A stretch of DNA of 8,074 nucleotides. Origin: an uncultured Muribaculum sp. (GTDB lineage: Bacteria > Bacteroidota > Bacteroidia > Bacteroidales > Muribaculaceae). This document shows positions 5,169 to 8,074 of the stretch, one piece after another. The position numbers were made by a program, and so were the translations under genes. The stretch lies in contig NZ_CAJTYX010000065.1 of the NCBI RefSeq assembly GCF_910583865.1, positions 1-8,074 of the forward strand. The letters run 5' to 3'. The notes beneath the pieces are model-generated. The model worked only from the letters and a program-made list of their open reading frames with translations. It was not told the DNA's origin and made no database searches. Numbering within the stretch: position 1 is the stretch's first letter; each line of letters starts with the position of its first letter.

Positions 5169-6515
5169 ATGACCAGTATCGATCAATATATCAGTCTCTA
5201 CCGCGACAACGCCGCATCCATCGACGTCCATTCGGCACCGGTGCTCAATGCATTGCGTCCGGTCGCTTTGGAGGCGTTGGCGGGGGCGAAGCTCCCCACC
5301 ACACGTAGCGAGGGGTATGAGAAAACCTCGATAGAGGATATGCTCGCGCCCGATTTCGGTGTCAACATCACGCGGCTGCACATCCCTGTCGATGTGGCTT
5401 CCACTTTCCGTTGCGAGGTGCCGCGCATGTCCACGGTGATGGGTTTCGTGCTCAACGACACGTTTATCCCCGCCGAGGGAAACGCCCAGCGCCTTCCCGA
5501 GGATGTGATATTCGGATCGCTCGCCAAGATGGGTGTCGAGCGTCCCGACCTGGTTTCGCGCCTTTATGGCAGTATCGCTCCCATGGCGCATGTCGGCGTG
5601 GCTCTCAACACGCTTCTCGCTCAGGATGGCGTGGTAGTCTACGTCCCGCGCGGTGTACGCGTGGAGAAGCCGTTGCAGCTTGTCAACATATTCAGTTCGT
5701 CGGTGCCTACGGCCGCTTTCCGCCGTATGCTCGTCATTGTGGAGGACGATGCTTCGGTGCAGCTCCTTGTGTGCGACCATACCCAGGACTGCGACCGTGC
5801 TTACCTTTCCGAGCAGGTGGTTGAGATCAGCTTGGGGCGCAACGCATCGCTCGAACTTTACGACATGGAGGAGTCGTCGGCCATGACGTCCCGCTGGAGC
5901 ATGGCTTACGCACGTCAGCAAGAGGGGTCACGCCTGCTTATAAACGGCACTACTCTCAGCAACGGCGTCACCCGCAACGAGTATACTATCGACATCGACG
6001 GGGAACATTGCGACACGTTCCTCGGAGGTATGGCCATAGGCTCGGCAAAGCAGCATGTCGACAACGACTCTACGGTCAACCACCGTGCGCCGCGTTGCCA
6101 CAGCCGCCAGATGTTCAAGTATATCCTCGACGATGATGCGCGTGGTGCTTTCGAGGGTGGCATAACGGTCCATCCGGGGGCTATTCTCACCGAGGCCTAT
6201 CAGAGCAACCGCAACCTGCTTGCCTCTGCCGGTGCGCGTATGCATACAAAGCCGCAGTTGCTCATCTACTGCGACGACGTGAAGTGCAGCCACGGAGCCA
6301 CCACGGGCCAGCTTGATCAGGACGCCCTGTTCTACATGCGTCAGCGCGGTATATCGGAAAAGACCGCGCGCACGATGCTTATGCAGGCGTTCATGGCCGA
6401 CGTGATCGACACCGTGGGCCTCGAAGGCCTGCGCGACCGTCTGCGCCATCTGGTAGAGATGCGTCTGCACGGACGCACCTCCTTCTGTGGAGACTGCCAC
6501 ATAAGGCAGGAATAA
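5169..6515 (+). CDS. sufD: Fe-S cluster assembly protein SufD
   Basis: SufD is the SufB paralogue that pairs with it in the SufBC2D scaffold and helps iron enter the nascent cluster. The N-terminal region contains LPTTRSEGYEKTSIEDML (41-58), the usual SufD equivalent of PTRKNEDWKYT. The beta-helix core runs from about residue 140 to 385. His375 in KCSHGATTGQ corresponds to E. coli His360, the residue proposed to form the cluster site with SufB Cys405. QDALFYMRQRGIS opens the C-terminal helices. At 448 residues it is slightly longer than E. coli SufD (about 423). The C-terminus is unusual: after the last helix it ends SFCGDCHIRQE, with a CxxC pair (Cys440, Cys443) followed by His444. Translation probably starts at the ATG at 5169, 12 bases after sufC. 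Confidence 0.97.
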   Translation: MTSIDQYISLYRDNAASIDVHSAPVLNALRPVALEALAGAKLPTTRSEGYEKTSIEDMLAPDFGVNITRLHIPVDVASTFRCEVPRMSTVMGFVLNDTFIPAEGNAQRLPEDVIFGSLAKMGVERPDLVSRLYGSIAPMAHVGVALNTLLAQDGVVVYVPRGVRVEKPLQLVNIFSSSVPTAAFRRMLVIVEDDASVQLLVCDHTQDCDRAYLSEQVVEISLGRNASLELYDMEESSAMTSRWSMAYARQQEGSRLLINGTTLSNGVTRNEYTIDIDGEHCDTFLGGMAIGSAKQHVDNDSTVNHRAPRCHSRQMFKYILDDDARGAFEGGITVHPGAILTEAYQSNRNLLASAGARMHTKPQLLIYCDDVKCSHGATTGQLDQDALFYMRQRGISEKTARTMLMQAFMADVIDTVGLEGLRDRLRHLVEMRLHGRTSFCGDCHIRQE

Positions 6516-6533
6516 CTACATATACAAATCATC

Positions 6534-7742
6534 ATGGACACCGATTCATACCGCCGCGACTTCCCGGCGCTCGACCGCACGGTCTACGGCAAGCCGCTCA
6601 TATATCTTGACAATACGGCCACGTCGCAGACACCGTCGTGCGTGGTCGAGGCGATCAGGCACGCCTACTACCACTCCAAGGCAAATGTTCACCGTGGAGT
6701 GCACGCCCTGTCGCAGGAGATGACTCTCCTTCAGGAGGAGGCGCGCGAGCGTGTGCGCGGGTTCATCAATGCCGCCGACACGGCCGAGATAATTTTTACG
6801 CGCGGCACCACCGAGGCGATCAACCTCGTGGCCTCCTCCTACGGGCGCCTGATTCCCGACGGATCCGAGATAATCGTCAGCGTGATGGAGCATCATGCCG
6901 ACATAGTGCCTTGGCAGCTGATAGGACGAGGCGTCACCCTTAAGGTCATCCCTATGGACGACAGCGGCGTGCTCGACCTCGACGCTTACAGGCGGCTGTT
7001 CAGCGACAAGACCGCCATGGTGGCCGTCACCCATGTGAGCAATGTGCTCGGAACGGTCAACCCGGTTGAGGAGATTACGGCTGTGGCCCATGAGCATGGC
7101 GTGCCGGTGCTTATCGACGGCGCGCAGGCCGTCAGCCATTGTGCCGTCGACGTGAGGGCTATCGGGTGTGATTTCTATGTGTTCTCGTCCCACAAGATGT
7201 ATGGCCCTACAGGTGTGGGGGTGCTCTACGGGCGTCGTGAACTGCTTGAGAAGATGCCCCCTTATCAAGGCGGTGGGGAAATGATCGGCCATGTTACGTT
7301 TGAGCATACCACTTTTGCCGAATTACCGTTCAAATTCGAGGCAGGCACTCCGGATTTCGTAGACATAGCGGCCTTCAGGCGCGCCATCGACTATGTGTCG
7401 TCAATCGGCTATGACAATATCGAGGCGCATGAAAGGGCGTTGCTCGACTATGCCACAGAGCGCATGACCGGTGAAATCCCCGGGCTGCGCATCTTCGGCA
7501 CGGCTCCCGGCAAGGACGCCATCATCTCGTTTCTCATCGGTGACAGCCACCCCTACGATGTGGGGATGCTCCTCGACAAGCAGGGTGTGGCCGTGCGCAC
7601 GGGCCACCACTGCGCCCAGCCACTCATGCAACGCCTCGGAGTGGAGGGTATCGTGCGCGCATCCTTCGCCCTCTACAACACCCGTTCCGAGGTCGACGCC
7701 TTCATCAGCGCCCTTTCCCGTGCCGCCTCCATGCTCGCATAG
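6534..7742 (+). CDS. sufS: cysteine desulfurase SufS (group II, PLP-dependent)
   Basis: SufS converts L-cysteine to L-alanine, leaving a persulfide on its own cysteine; that sulfur feeds SufBC2D. The 402 residues match the family. Key residues are visible: Lys221 in SSHKMYGPTG (PLP Schiff base), Asp195 in DGAQAVSH (pyridine nitrogen), His120/His121 in MEHHAD (near the PLP ring), and Cys360 in RTGHHCAQPLM (persulfide carrier; E. coli Cys364). The short active-cysteine loop, RTGHHCAQP, marks group II SufS rather than IscS/NifS. Such enzymes are normally slow without SufE or SufU, and neither is encoded here. The gene begins 18 bases after sufD, and is the last of the operon. Its stop TAG lies inside the left arm of the terminator hairpin. 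Confidence 0.97.
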   Translation: MDTDSYRRDFPALDRTVYGKPLIYLDNTATSQTPSCVVEAIRHAYYHSKANVHRGVHALSQEMTLLQEEARERVRGFINAADTAEIIFTRGTTEAINLVASSYGRLIPDGSEIIVSVMEHHADIVPWQLIGRGVTLKVIPMDDSGVLDLDAYRRLFSDKTAMVAVTHVSNVLGTVNPVEEITAVAHEHGVPVLIDGAQAVSHCAVDVRAIGCDFYVFSSHKMYGPTGVGVLYGRRELLEKMPPYQGGGEMIGHVTFEHTTFAELPFKFEAGTPDFVDIAAFRRAIDYVSSIGYDNIEAHERALLDYATERMTGEIPGLRIFGTAPGKDAIISFLIGDSHPYDVGMLLDKQGVAVRTGHHCAQPLMQRLGVEGIVRASFALYNTRSEVDAFISALSRAASMLA

Positions 7743-7772
7743 ATTTTTTCGAATGATTTCGAAAAAATCTAT
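7739..7772. terminator. bidirectional terminator shared by convergent genes
   Basis: ATAGATTTTTTCGAA (7739-7753) and TTCGAAAAAATCTAT (7758-7772) form a perfect 15-bp stem around a TGAT loop. The T6/A6 runs in the arms give a U-tract in either direction. The left arm contains the sufS stop TAG (7740-7742), and the right arm contains the TAG stop of the - strand gene (7771-7769), so the element ends both genes. Confidence 0.75.
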
Positions 7773-8074
7773 TTCCGCGAATTATAATTGATATATCTTT
7801 TATAATATTCCTTTGTCATGCAGTTGTCGCATCCTGTCTTGTCAGGTTTGTAGTTCGTGCATCCTAAAAACGGCGCGTCTTTGCCCTCCCGGACAATTAG
7901 ATATCCGTCACGGCATTTATTGCATTTTATAATTGATAAATCCCCTCCCTTTAAGTTGTTTGTCATGAAATCACATATTTCGGGTTCGTTTGAGCATATC
8001 CAAAGCCTTAGTCCATATGATTTTTTATTATTACTGTCCGCTAAACCATAAATCAGAGAGTCCAACATCTTGAA
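7769..8074 (-). CDS. C-terminal part of a probable UvrD/Rep-like helicase with zinc-finger tail (5' end outside window)
   Basis: Only the last 101 codons are visible; the frame is open to the window edge, with Phe-Lys before the first internal Met, so the true start probably lies beyond 8074. The end resembles the topoisomerase-type C4 zinc finger: IIKCNKCRDGYLIVREGKD, then FLGCTNY, then GCDNC. The Cys-x2-Cys pair, the RxGK-like strand and the GC-x-NY motif are typical. As I recall, Bacteroidetes superfamily-1 helicases often end this way, preceded by a segment like LRLWICSNEPEICDFMTNN. The helicase motifs themselves are outside the window, so the identity is inferred. A topoisomerase or other zinc-finger protein is possible. 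GC is about 39% over 7801-8040, clearly below the 60-68% of sampled suf segments, which may mean a different origin. It converges on sufS and shares its terminator hairpin. Confidence 0.65.
   Translation of the reverse strand, partial: FKMLDSLIYGLADSNNKKSYGLRLWICSNEPEICDFMTNNLKGGDLSIIKCNKCRDGYLIVREGKDAPFLGCTNYKPDKTGCDNCMTKEYYKRYINYNSRK

Noticed and set aside
4611..5921. 436-codon antisense frame spanning sufC and sufD
   Set aside because: Long, but it lies opposite two clear genes and crosses their boundary. Its translation is rich in His, Arg and Val with no domain pattern, as expected from the complement of GC-rich codons.
6546..7307. 253-codon antisense frame over sufS
   Set aside because: Shadow of the GC-rich sufS codons; His/Arg-rich, with no recognisable motif.
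8064..8072. AACATCTTG at the right edge, identical to 199-207
   Set aside because: A 9-base match between distant places is expected by chance, and the flanks differ.

Overview
The window looks like Bacteroidales chromosome, perhaps a gut member near Muribaculaceae, though the family is a guess. Three things point there: promoter-like boxes of the Bacteroidetes type (TTG, about 19-20 bases, TAnnTTTG); start codons with A-rich leaders and almost no Shine-Dalgarno sequence; and a cvpA-sufB-sufC-sufD-sufS order that I recall from Bacteroidales genomes. No tRNA, rRNA, CRISPR array, insertion sequence or phage gene is visible.

Layout. Positions 1-531 are AT-rich and hold no convincing gene, only several short inverted repeats, a possible terminator of a gene left of the window, and a promoter. 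An ECF-type sigma factor (532-1083, +) follows, with a long 3' region ending in a strong hairpin. A small outer-membrane beta-barrel protein (1485-2033, -) converges on it and has its own terminator. A 251-base divergent spacer then carries a good promoter facing right.

The core (2285-7742, +) is a compact SUF iron-sulfur cluster assembly operon. CvpA, a four-helix inner-membrane protein, comes first. SufB, SufC and SufD form the scaffold/ATPase complex, and SufS is the PLP-dependent cysteine desulfurase that supplies sulfur. Gaps between the suf genes are 12-18 bases, with 70 bases between cvpA and sufB, so one transcript is likely. All catalytic residues I could check are present. No SufE/SufU sulfur-transfer partner, SufA-type carrier or IscR/SufR-type regulator lies in the window.

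The operon ends in a perfect 15-bp hairpin that also holds the stop codon of a convergent, AT-richer gene (7769 to beyond 8074, -). Its visible part looks like the zinc-finger tail of a UvrD/Rep-like helicase.

I see ordinary housekeeping genes rather than a clearly new system. The points most worth a second look are the shared stop-codon hairpin, the CxxC tail of SufD, CvpA leading the SUF operon, and the structured RNA candidates at 40-303 and 1194-1350.
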